16,731 nt of DNA from a bacterium (GTDB lineage Bacteria; KSB1; UBA2214). The notes below the pieces were generated by a model that saw nothing but the letters and a program-made list of their open reading frames with translations, ran no database searches and had not been told where the DNA came from. Positions 9,258 through 15,751 of the stretch are shown one piece after another (position 1 is the stretch's first letter; every line of letters begins with the position of its first letter). The stretch is from contig JAKQKF010000354.1 in NCBI GenBank assembly GCA_029560815.1, positions 1 to 16,731 of the forward strand. Direction: 5' to 3'. The position numbers were made by a program, and so were the translations under genes.

Positions 9258-9275
9258 CTCCGCCGCCGGGCGGAG
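9258..9275 (+). repeat. 7-bp GC hairpin with tetraloop in the cyclophilin gene leader
   Basis: CTCCGCC (9258-9264) and GGCGGAG (9269-9275) pair perfectly around the loop GCCG. The hairpin would lie at the 5' end of the mRNA, 21 bases before the AAGGAG ribosome site. It could stabilise the message or influence access to it. There is no U-run after it. Confidence 0.45.
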
Positions 9276-9296
9276 TCAAGCTGCGATGGAAGAATG

Positions 9297-9302
9297 AAGG
9301 AG
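9297..9302 (+). promoter_or_regulatory. Shine-Dalgarno AAGGAG that fixes the cyclophilin start
   Basis: AAGGAG lies 6 bases before the ATG at 9309. The frame is open further upstream, but only this start gives a clean lipoprotein signal peptide, so site and peptide agree. Confidence 0.8.
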
Positions 9303-9308
9303 AAGAGA

Positions 9309-9998
9309 ATGAAAAAGATAGTGGCAATCATGGCTTGTGCAGCGGTTCTGCTGGCCGGCTGCGGCAAGAAGGAAGAGGCCAAAACCGAACCGGCCGCCCA
9401 GAAAGAGCAGGGAATCGTCACGCTGAGCGACGCACAGATCCAGGAACTCCTCAACACCGTGAAACAGACGCCGATGGAGCCGGTCGAGGCCAACGAAGTG
9501 GCTGTGCTGGAAACCAACCATGGCAAAATGGTGGCCGCCTTCTTCACCGATAAAGCTCCGATGACCAGCACCTCTTTCAAACGGCTGGTCAAGTCCGGCT
9601 ATTACGACGGCACCCAGTTCCATCGCGTGATCAATAATTTCATGATTCAGGGCGGCGATATCAACAGCAAGGACAGCATCATCGGCAACGAGGGCGAAGG
9701 CGGACCGGGCTACTCCCTGCCGGCGGAATTCAACGATACCCAGCACGACCTCGGCATCCTCTCCATGGCGCGGCGCGGCGACGACATCAACAGCGCCGGC
9801 AGCCAGTTCTTCATCTGCCTCTCCCGCGAAGGCACCAAGGGCCTCGACGGGCAGTATACCGCCTTCGGCAAGCTGATCGAGGGGATTGATGTCCTGCAAA
9901 AGATCGCTGCTGTCCAGGTCAGCATGTCGGCCATGGGCGAAAATTCGGTGCCCGTGGAACCTGTTTTCATCAAAAAAGCCTATATGGAAAAGAGATAA
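9309..9998 (+). CDS. Cyclophilin-type peptidyl-prolyl cis-trans isomerase, lipoprotein
   Basis: This 229-residue protein begins with a lipoprotein signal peptide with lipobox LAGC and acylated Cys18, followed by a charged linker rich in Lys and Glu. Residue +2 is Gly, which under the classical Lol rule allows outer-membrane sorting; that rule is not proven for this lineage. Residues about 62-225 are a cyclophilin domain: FHRVINNFMIQGGD (104-117) with Arg106 and Gln114 at the catalytic positions, GSQFFICLS (164-172) and LDGQYTAFGKLIEG (179-192). It should speed proline isomerisation in proteins folding in the periplasm. The next gene, encoding a secreted subtilase, starts 9 bases after its stop, so the two are almost surely co-transcribed. 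That makes the protease a plausible client, although this is inference. Confidence 0.93.
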   Translation: MKKIVAIMACAAVLLAGCGKKEEAKTEPAAQKEQGIVTLSDAQIQELLNTVKQTPMEPVEANEVAVLETNHGKMVAAFFTDKAPMTSTSFKRLVKSGYYDGTQFHRVINNFMIQGGDINSKDSIIGNEGEGGPGYSLPAEFNDTQHDLGILSMARRGDDINSAGSQFFICLSREGTKGLDGQYTAFGKLIEGIDVLQKIAAVQVSMSAMGENSVPVEPVFIKKAYMEKR

Positions 9999-10007
9999 AT
10001 TCCGCGC

Positions 10008-11756
10008 ATGAAAAAATCCGCACTCTCCGGTAAAGGATCGGCCCGCTTTCGGCCGGTCCTTCTTTTTGTGATGCTCCTCGCCGGCGCACTCTCTGCGCAG
10101 ACGGCGGAAGGGGGGCGCACCTGGTTCTTTTTCCGCGACAAGGGGCCGGCTGCTCTCCAGAAAAAGTCGATGGAGCGGGCGGCGGCCTCCCTCTCGGAAC
10201 GGGCGCTGGCCCGCCGCGCCAGGGTCGCCCCGGCCGGCAGGCTGGTCGACGATACCGATCTCCCGGTCTGGAGCGGTTATCTGGAGGAGCTGGCCGCCCT
10301 GGGCATCGAGCCGGTCGTGATCTCCAACTGGCTGAACGGAGTCAGCGCCAAAGCCAGCCCGGCGCAGATCGCCGCAGCGGCGAATCTGGCCTGCATCAGC
10401 CGCATCCAGCCGGTGCTGCGCGGGCGCAGACCACTGCCGGCGCTGGAGCCCGCCCTGAACCGGTCCGCCTCGCCCAGCGGCTCCTCCCTGCAGTACGGCC
10501 ACAGCCTGGAACAGCTTGAACAGATCCAGATCCCCGCCGTTCATGAGCTCGGCATCTATGGCCAGGGGGTCTGCATCGCGGTCTTTGATACCGGTTTCCG
10601 GCTCAACCACGAGGTTTTCGATTCCCTGCGCGTCCTGCACAAGCGGGACTTTATCCAGAACGACGAGGAGCTGGACAATCAGCCCGGCGAACGCAGCGAC
10701 CAGAACAGCCACGGCACCATGGTGCTCTCGATCATCGCCGCCAACAAGCCGGGCGTCATGATCGGCGGAGCCCCGCGCGCCGAGTTCATCCTCGCCAAGA
10801 CCGAAGATGTCGCGCAGGAGATCCAGGCTGAGGAGGATAACTGGATCGCTGCCGCCGAATGGGCCGAAGCCCTGGGCGCCGACATCTTCAGCACCAGCCT
10901 TGGCTATATCGACTGGTATACCTACGCGGACATGGACGGTAATACCGCCCCCATCACGCGCGCTGCCGATCTGGCCGCCGGCAAGGGCGTGGTCGTGGTC
11001 GTCGCTGCGGGCAATGAGGGCAATGACATCTGGCAGTACATTTCCGCCCCCGCCGACGGCGACAGCGTGCTGGCGGTGGGCGCTGTGGACGCCGAGGGCA
11101 TCGTGGCCAGCTTCAGCTCCCGCGGTCCGACCTCGGATGGCCGCATCAAGCCGGATGTGATGGCCAGAGGGATCGGGGTCGCCTGCATCGAGGTCCCCCC
11201 TGCGAGTGGCACAGGTTCCGGCTACAGGACGGTCAATGGCACATCGGCCGCCTGCCCTCTCGCTGCGAGCGCCGCAGCCCTGCTGCTCTGCGCCAATCCT
11301 GAACTGACGCCGGTCGAGATCCTCGACGCCCTGCGCAAGAGCGCGACTCTCAGCCTCACCCCCGATATTGATTACGGCTGGGGGATCCTCCAGTGCCTGG
11401 CCGCGGTGGAAACCACCTCCTCGGTCATCAAGCCGGTCATCATCCCCGAGCGGCCCGCGCTGGCCGGGATTTTTCCCAATCCCGCCCATGCGGAGAGGGA
11501 CGGCACGCTGACCCTGGTTTTCGATCTGGTCGAGCCGGAAGAGGTGGATGTGCGTCTTTATAATGTGCTGGGACAGGAGGTGGGGCGACTGTTTCAGGGC
11601 AAGATGCCCGCCGGCACCGACCGGCGGGTCAAGGTGCGCTGGCCGGCCGGGATTCAATCCCTCGGCAGCGGACTCTATTTTGTGGTTGTCAGGAGCGGAT
11701 CACTGCACGAAAGCCGGGCGGTCACCCTGCTGCTCAGCCCCGATGCCGCGCGTTGA
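10008..11756 (+). CDS. Secreted subtilisin-like serine protease (S8) with T9SS-type C-terminal sorting domain
   Basis: This 582-residue protease has a signal peptide (residues about 1-31). It is followed by a pro-region with the FFRDKG, LSERALARR and NWLNGVSAKASPAQIA elements common in FCB subtilases. The S8 catalytic domain (about 180-465) has Asp194 (AVFDTGF), His235 (NSHGTMV), the oxyanion Asn336 (AAGNEG) and Ser413 (NGTSAACP), all intact. The last about 95 residues begin with GIFPNPAHAE and continue through VRLYNVLGQEVGRL and LGSGLYFVVV. This is the pattern of the type A T9SS sorting domain (an Ig-like fold), which implies export across the outer membrane. Translation probably follows from the cyclophilin gene, since no strong ribosome site precedes the ATG. 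Its 3' end overlaps the opposing diguanylate cyclase gene by 57 bases. Confidence 0.92.
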   Translation: MKKSALSGKGSARFRPVLLFVMLLAGALSAQTAEGGRTWFFFRDKGPAALQKKSMERAAASLSERALARRARVAPAGRLVDDTDLPVWSGYLEELAALGIEPVVISNWLNGVSAKASPAQIAAAANLACISRIQPVLRGRRPLPALEPALNRSASPSGSSLQYGHSLEQLEQIQIPAVHELGIYGQGVCIAVFDTGFRLNHEVFDSLRVLHKRDFIQNDEELDNQPGERSDQNSHGTMVLSIIAANKPGVMIGGAPRAEFILAKTEDVAQEIQAEEDNWIAAAEWAEALGADIFSTSLGYIDWYTYADMDGNTAPITRAADLAAGKGVVVVVAAGNEGNDIWQYISAPADGDSVLAVGAVDAEGIVASFSSRGPTSDGRIKPDVMARGIGVACIEVPPASGTGSGYRTVNGTSAACPLAASAAALLLCANPELTPVEILDALRKSATLSLTPDIDYGWGILQCLAAVETTSSVIKPVIIPERPALAGIFPNPAHAERDGTLTLVFDLVEPEEVDVRLYNVLGQEVGRLFQGKMPAGTDRRVKVRWPAGIQSLGSGLYFVVVRSGSLHESRAVTLLLSPDAAR

Positions 11757-12857
11757 GCGTGCCGTGACCTCGGCGCCGGTCACCCGGTTGCGCCCCCCTT
11801 TTTTGGCGGCGTAGAGGGCCCGGTCGGCCTGGTGGAGCAGTTCCCGCTCGCCCTCGCCGTTTTCGGGGCAGGCGGCCACACCGATCGAAATGGTGAGACG
11901 TCCGCTGGCCTGGCTGTGGCCGATGGGCAGTAACTCGGCAGCGACGGCCCGGCGCAGCTTTTCGGCCGCGAGCACGGCATGCTCGAGATCGCTCTCGGGG
12001 AGAAGGACGACGAACTCTTCGCCGCCGTAGCGGCAGAGGATATCAGAGGTGCGGAGATTGGTCTTGAGCAGCTGGGCGACGGCCTGCAGTGCCTGATCGC
12101 CGGCCAGATGGCCGTAGGTGTCGTTGTAGGATTTGAAAGAGTCGATGTCGATCATCAGCACCGCCAGACTGCGGTGGTAGCGCCGGGCGCGCTGGAGTTC
12201 AGCGGGATAGCGTTCCTCGAAATAGCGCCGGTTCCAGATGCCGGTCAGGACATCAGTCATGGCCAGGGCTTCAGCATCACGGACGCGCACCTGCACGGAG
12301 ATGTGGGCGGCGAAGAGCCCCATCAGCTTGCGCAGGAGATTGCGTTCGCGTACAGTAAAGGGTTCATCCGCCTGCCGCAGCAGAGTGAGCCAGCCCAGCG
12401 GGACGCTGCTCTGCTGAGCGATCACAAGATCCAGGCGTTGGGCAAATCCCGGCGGTGTGCTAAAGGCCTCACGCGGCGTGACCGGCTGGCCGCTGCGCCA
12501 GGAGAGCTGCCGGGGAGTCACCTCCTCCAGTATAGTCGGCCAGGCGAAGACCAGCTGCCAGCGTCCCGGCTCACGCACCCAGAGCGCATAGCCATCCACC
12601 GCGAAATAGCGCTTGAAAAAGGGCGCCAGCGACATAAAGGCCTCATCGCTGCCATCGAGCCTGGCCAGCAGGCGGGTCCATCCCACCACCTGACGCAAAA
12701 CCCGGATCCGCCGGTTCGCCCGCATCTCTGCAATGAGACCGAACCTGGAGCTCCTGCCCGCAGTTTTTCCCTCTGAATCGCCTGACAAGAAGCCGCTCCT
12801 TCGAATGCTCCCCGTTCGCTGCCTTTCCGCCCCGCCGCCGCTCTTCTGCAGTTCCAT
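11700..12857 (-). CDS. Diguanylate cyclase (GGDEF) with N-terminal GAF-like sensor region
   Basis: This enzyme makes the second messenger cyclic di-GMP from two GTP. Numbering from the ATG at 12857 (385 residues), the GGDEF domain spans about 196-360. It has DVLTGIWNRRYFEE, the metal-binding IDIDSFKSYND, the catalytic GGEEF (278-282) and the C-terminal SIGVA segment. An intact inhibitory I-site, RTSD (269-272), lies exactly five residues before GGEEF, so product feedback is expected. Residues about 55-195 look like a degenerate GAF-type sensor domain; no ligand can be named. No transmembrane helix is evident, so it should be cytoplasmic. The start is uncertain: GTG at 12860 and the ATG at 12725 are alternatives, and the first 45 residues are low in complexity. 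The 3' end overlaps the subtilase gene on the other strand. Confidence 0.92.
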   Translation of the reverse strand: MELQKSGGGAERQRTGSIRRSGFLSGDSEGKTAGRSSRFGLIAEMRANRRIRVLRQVVGWTRLLARLDGSDEAFMSLAPFFKRYFAVDGYALWVREPGRWQLVFAWPTILEEVTPRQLSWRSGQPVTPREAFSTPPGFAQRLDLVIAQQSSVPLGWLTLLRQADEPFTVRERNLLRKLMGLFAAHISVQVRVRDAEALAMTDVLTGIWNRRYFEERYPAELQRARRYHRSLAVLMIDIDSFKSYNDTYGHLAGDQALQAVAQLLKTNLRTSDILCRYGGEEFVVLLPESDLEHAVLAAEKLRRAVAAELLPIGHSQASGRLTISIGVAACPENGEGERELLHQADRALYAAKKGGRNRVTGAEVTARSTRGIGAEQQGDRPAFVQ

Positions 12858-12927
12858 CACCTGCAGGCTGCCATGCCGGCCGCCCGGACGTTGATCTCCC
12901 GGTGTCGTGCCGGCATTATCTCTACTG

Positions 12928-12935
12928 CAAATATA
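12928..12935 (-). promoter_or_regulatory. Candidate Bacteroidetes-type -7 element upstream of the GGDEF gene
   Basis: TATATTTG on the minus strand matches the TAnnTTTG -7 element known from Bacteroidetes primary sigma factors. It lies 70 bases before the diguanylate cyclase start, in the AT-rich part of the 287-base gap 12861-13147. I do not see the matching TTTG -33 element at the usual distance. Otherwise this gap shows no gene, clear terminator or repeat to me. Confidence 0.28.
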
Positions 12936-13147
12936 GTGCCCGGATTATCTTGTCTTTTTGTGAGGAAGAATAAGAATTTAGCAAAAAAAGGAAGGGCGGC
13001 GGTGGCCGGAGTTCATCCAGAACGAAAGAGTTTCGGGCAGAGGGAGAAAAGCGTGCCCCGGAGATACGCAGTAAAAATAAAGTCGAGTGAGTGAACGGAG
13101 GAGATGGTGCGAATTTGTTCGCGGAGACGCGCAGTGTCAGCAGGGGA

Positions 13148-13702
13148 TCAGGGACGCCGCTCGGGCTCAGGCCGGCCGAGGTAGATCAGCAGCGCCTGCA
13201 GAGCCTGCGCGGGATCCTGGCTCCCGGGACGCACCAGAAAAGTGTACAGCTCATCCCGCATCGATCCGGCATAGCCGGCCCTGACCGTCGCGCTGCTCTC
13301 CATCATCACCGCAAGGCTGAAAAAGCGGGCCTCATGGTTGAGATCGAGGGCCAGATCAAAGGTCTCGGCGAAGAGGCGCTGTTTGAATGCGGCCGTGGGG
13401 CCGCCCCACCGGTCCACATCCGCCGCTCCCCAGGCCACCAGCTGGAAACCGCGCACCATCTCGGTCGAGACCGGAATGGCGCTGCTTTGCAGCAGGGTGA
13501 CGTGCGCACGGGGAAAGCCCTTGCGTATCCCGGCCAGAGAGCCGAGAATCTGCGCATATTCATCAGGCGCTTCGGGCAGGCAGACCAGCACGCGCTGGAC
13601 TCCCGCCAAAAAAGCGCTGAAATCGAGTGACCGGTTTTGCTTTTCCGCACGCTTGCGGTATCGGTTGAGCGCAAGAGACTGCGCCATCTTTTGCATTGCC
13701 AT
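13148..13702 (-). CDS. Uncharacterised protein resembling the N-terminal half of a GT9 (heptosyltransferase-like) fold
   Basis: This 184-residue protein has no signal peptide or membrane helix. I do not recognise the exact family. Residues about 35-70 (VQRVLVCLPEAPDEYAQIL, then FPRAHVTLLQ) and 110-145 (FDLALDLNHEARFFSLAVMM, then TVRAGYAG) follow the order of a GT9 glycosyltransferase N-terminal Rossmann-like domain. That order is an initial strand, the FPxAxxTLL motif, the FDLxxDL strand, and the turn before an RxGxxG-like motif. The nucleotide-sugar binding C-terminal domain of GT9 is absent: the protein ends about 40 residues later. It may instead belong to the DUF6913-like proteins of Bacteroidota. 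The ATG at 13702 has a weak AGGA 12 bases upstream; Met3 and Met6 are alternatives. It sits 66 bases after the outer-membrane pair on the same strand. Confidence 0.65.
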   Translation of the reverse strand: MAMQKMAQSLALNRYRKRAEKQNRSLDFSAFLAGVQRVLVCLPEAPDEYAQILGSLAGIRKGFPRAHVTLLQSSAIPVSTEMVRGFQLVAWGAADVDRWGGPTAAFKQRLFAETFDLALDLNHEARFFSLAVMMESSATVRAGYAGSMRDELYTFLVRPGSQDPAQALQALLIYLGRPEPERRP

Positions 13703-13736
13703 GGGACCGTTTCATCCTGCTGTTAATAAGAAGTAT

Positions 13737-13765
13737 AATGTACAAAAATTTAACGCGCCGGTCAA
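13737..13765 (-). promoter_or_regulatory. Candidate promoter for the GT9-like gene
   Basis: TTGACC (13765-13760, minus) is followed after 17 bases by TACATT (13742-13737) in the short AT-rich gap between the amber-interrupted gene and the GT9-like gene. A TATACT (13737-13732) overlaps it but is too far from the -35. The implied leader is about 30 bases. It would let this gene be expressed separately from the outer-membrane pair. Confidence 0.42.
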
Positions 13766-13768
13766 CAG

Positions 13769-14530
13769 CTAATTGCCGGACCCGAGCCGCCAATCCAGCT
13801 GCAGGCCAAGCGCGTGCTCATCCGGAGCAGCCCGCCCCCGCTGCCCCTTCACCACGCCGGCCGCAGCGGGGACCCAGCTCCATTTGGCCGAGAGCATCAG
13901 GGCGCGCGTCAGCTTTGTATTGAGCATCACAAATGCGCGGCAGCCCCGCCCGTGCAGCATGGGCAGGGTGAGCGTTCCGGGGAGATCGTTCTCGTAGAGG
14001 TAAAAACGGGTTTCGTAATCAGGGGCGTCATGAAAAACGTAGCGCGCCAGCAGCCGGCTGCCCGGCCCCAGCTCCAGGCTGAGCTGCTGGCTCAGCATCC
14101 AGCCGCTGCTGTCCGGCTCCGCGGGGAGGCTCGTGCCGGCGCTGCCGATCCGGAAATGGTGGTACTCGAGGCGCATCCGCCACTCCAGCCGCCCGGCCCG
14201 GTGCTCCATCTGCGTGGTCCCGCTCCAGAGCAGGCGGTCGCGCCAGTGTTTGACAGTATTCCCGAAGCGGCCGGGGCCGTTCTCGATCAGCGACCAGTTC
14301 CGGCAGCGCAGCCGGTGAAAAAGGTTCAGGGTGGCGAGCGGCTGCCAGGTGGCCATCACCGCCGTTTCATGGGCCGGGACCAGGGGCATGGGCTGGCGCC
14401 AGGCGCAGGCCGGATTGCGGCTGTAATCATACGAGGCCGCCAGCCGCAGCTGCGGCAGCTCCGCCTGCAGAGCCAGGTAGCACCCCGTTTCGTTGCGCGG
14501 CTCCTCGCTGTCAGAGCCAAGCAGGCGATG
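13769..14530 (-). pseudogene. C-terminal beta-barrel continuation of the HhH/outer-membrane protein, beyond an in-frame amber codon
   Basis: These 253 codons continue the frame of the gene at 14531-15733 without any shift, separated from it only by the TAG at 14531-14533. The translation begins HRLLGSDSEEPRNETG. It keeps the pattern of an outer-membrane barrel: alternating hydrophobic and aromatic strands, tight turns, and a final GLQLDWRLG strand before a natural TAG stop at 13769. The first ATG in this stretch is 47 codons in (14389) and has no Shine-Dalgarno, so independent translation is unlikely. Without readthrough, this part is probably not made. With it, the whole protein would have 654 positions. 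It is either decayed coding sequence, one wrong base in the assembly, or the far side of a recoded stop. Confidence 0.72.
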
Positions 14531-14533
14531 CTA
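14531..14533 (-). other. In-frame TAG interrupting the HhH/beta-barrel gene
   Basis: The codons read GCG GAG TAG CAT CGC. The frame is open for 400 codons before and 253 after. Single-base neighbours of TAG that could be the ancestral codon include CAG (Gln), TGG (Trp), GAG and AAG. TAG also ends priA and this same gene, so amber is not globally reassigned here. The following bases do not match the known CAR-YYA viral readthrough context. Confidence 0.85.
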
Positions 14534-15733
14534 CTCCGCGCTGCTGGAGCGCAGGAGCACGACCCCCTCCACCCTCTTCGCCTGCATGATGACGCCGCAC
14601 TCCAGGGCCGAACCGCCGCTGCGGCTGCGGGCCCATTCGGCGAATGTGGTCGCGTTCTTGAGGATGAGTCGCGCCTCCAGGCCGCCGTTCCAGTTCCGCC
14701 CGCCCGCAAACCTGTACAGATTTTCGAGGGCGGAATCGGGAGCAAGGGGACGGGAGTAGAGCGCCTCCTGCCAGGCGGCGCCGAGGCGCAGGGCGGCGCC
14801 GATCCGGCGCTGGATCATCATCCCCCACTCGGCTGCGCTCAAAAGGTCTCTTTTGGCCGACTCCGCCCCGGTCCGGTGCAGCCCGCTCCACTGCAGCGCG
14901 GTCACCCTCCCCTCCTCCACCGAGGCGTCCCAGTGGGCGCGGCCGGCGAAAAGGAACAACTCTGCAGCGCGGTGTTCAAGGGCAATGGCGATGCCCTGCC
15001 GGCCGCCGTTCTCGCCGGCAGAAATCGAGGGGCGCACCACCGCGGAACGGGAACGCGCCCACGCCACCGGATCGGTGCCTCTTCCCCAGCTGCCGGCGCG
15101 CCCAAAGAGCAGTCCGCGGCCGCTCTCGAGGGCGAACGAGCCGAGACATAGCCGGCCGCTGAACCAGGGCATGCTCCACATCGCGCCGAAGCGGAGCAGA
15201 TCGGCGGACGAAGATTCGCCCGGATCCTTCTCGCAGACGAGGCCGCCCTGCAGGCGGCCGGCCAGCTTCACTCCCAGGCGGTGATAGCTGCGCGAGCCGT
15301 CCCCGGCATAGCGGCCGGTGGTGATACTGGAGTCGGCCGGCCAGCTCATAGCCCAGCGGTGGCGCCCCTCCGCCCTCCACTCCCTCCGCCGCGGCGCCGC
15401 GCAGCTCAGATAGGGGAGCAGCCGCCGGTAGTTCACGGATGACAGCTCCGGCACCGACTGCAGATCGGCGAGCCGGCTGAAAGCCCCGCGCCTCCTGCGC
15501 TCGGCGATGATGGCCCCGGCTGTCGCCGCATCCAGCCAGGGAAACTGCAGCCAGTCGCCGAGCCGGGCGCGGTTGATGTCGAGGGGATCGGAACGGCGCC
15601 ATTCAAAAAACTCCAGCAACTCCTCCACCCGCTCCTCCTCCCGCTCCGGATCGACCAGCTCCTCCCACTCCACGATCTGACCCCGGGCCATGACGGAGAT
15701 CAGCAGGAGCAGGAGAGCGGCAAGGCTGCGCAT
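14531..15733 (-). CDS. Helix-hairpin-helix domain plus outer-membrane beta-barrel protein, N-terminal part up to the amber stop
   Basis: The 400-residue product starts with a signal peptide (about 1-19, ARGQ) and an acidic helical stretch (EELVDPEREEERVEELLEFF). A ComEA-like helix-hairpin-helix region follows at about 51-110, with DINRARLGDWLQFPWLD and LADLQSVPELSSVNYRRLLPYL as its two halves. From about 125 the sequence turns into amphipathic strands with many Trp, Tyr and Arg residues and Gly-rich turns, typical of an outer-membrane barrel. Such HhH-barrel proteins of roughly 650-700 residues seem common in FCB bacteria; their role is unknown. HhH motifs usually bind DNA, so a part in DNA handling at the envelope is possible. 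An excellent GGGAGG ribosome site precedes the ATG. The PorV-like gene lies 18 bases upstream, so they form an operon. As written, the barrel is truncated. Confidence 0.78.
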   Translation of the reverse strand: MRSLAALLLLLISVMARGQIVEWEELVDPEREEERVEELLEFFEWRRSDPLDINRARLGDWLQFPWLDAATAGAIIAERRRRGAFSRLADLQSVPELSSVNYRRLLPYLSCAAPRRREWRAEGRHRWAMSWPADSSITTGRYAGDGSRSYHRLGVKLAGRLQGGLVCEKDPGESSSADLLRFGAMWSMPWFSGRLCLGSFALESGRGLLFGRAGSWGRGTDPVAWARSRSAVVRPSISAGENGGRQGIAIALEHRAAELFLFAGRAHWDASVEEGRVTALQWSGLHRTGAESAKRDLLSAAEWGMMIQRRIGAALRLGAAWQEALYSRPLAPDSALENLYRFAGGRNWNGGLEARLILKNATTFAEWARSRSGGSALECGVIMQAKRVEGVVLLRSSSAE

Positions 15734-15751
15734 GGGGCCTCCCTCCCGCCC

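Noticed and set aside
6787..9297. A very long open frame (836 codons) on the plus strand opposite priA
   Set aside because: It runs antisense to a fully recognisable PriA. Its translation is rich in Gly, Ala, Arg, His and Asp, as expected from the complement of GC-rich codons, and shows no domain.
9276..11657. A 793-codon open frame on the minus strand opposite the cyclophilin and subtilase genes
   Set aside because: It covers two well-supported genes on the other strand and has low-complexity composition with no motif. It is a GC-rich shadow frame.
12861..13147. A hidden small gene or decayed gene in the 287-base gap
   Set aside because: Short frames exist on the plus strand, but none has a convincing ribosome site, codon pattern or recognisable product.
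13769..14389. Separate small gene starting at the ATG at 14389
   Set aside because: No Shine-Dalgarno precedes this ATG, and the 47 codons between the amber stop and it are open in the same frame with barrel-like content, so it is better seen as the tail of the upstream gene.
14531..14533. Genome-wide reassignment of TAG to an amino acid
   Set aside because: PriA and the interrupted gene itself end in TAG at natural family ends, so amber works as a stop elsewhere in the window.
13814..15151. A 445-codon plus-strand frame opposite the amber-interrupted gene, considered as the real gene there
   Set aside because: It has no signal, motif or ribosome site, while the minus strand gives a signal peptide, HhH motifs and barrel strands in a single frame on both sides of the TAG.
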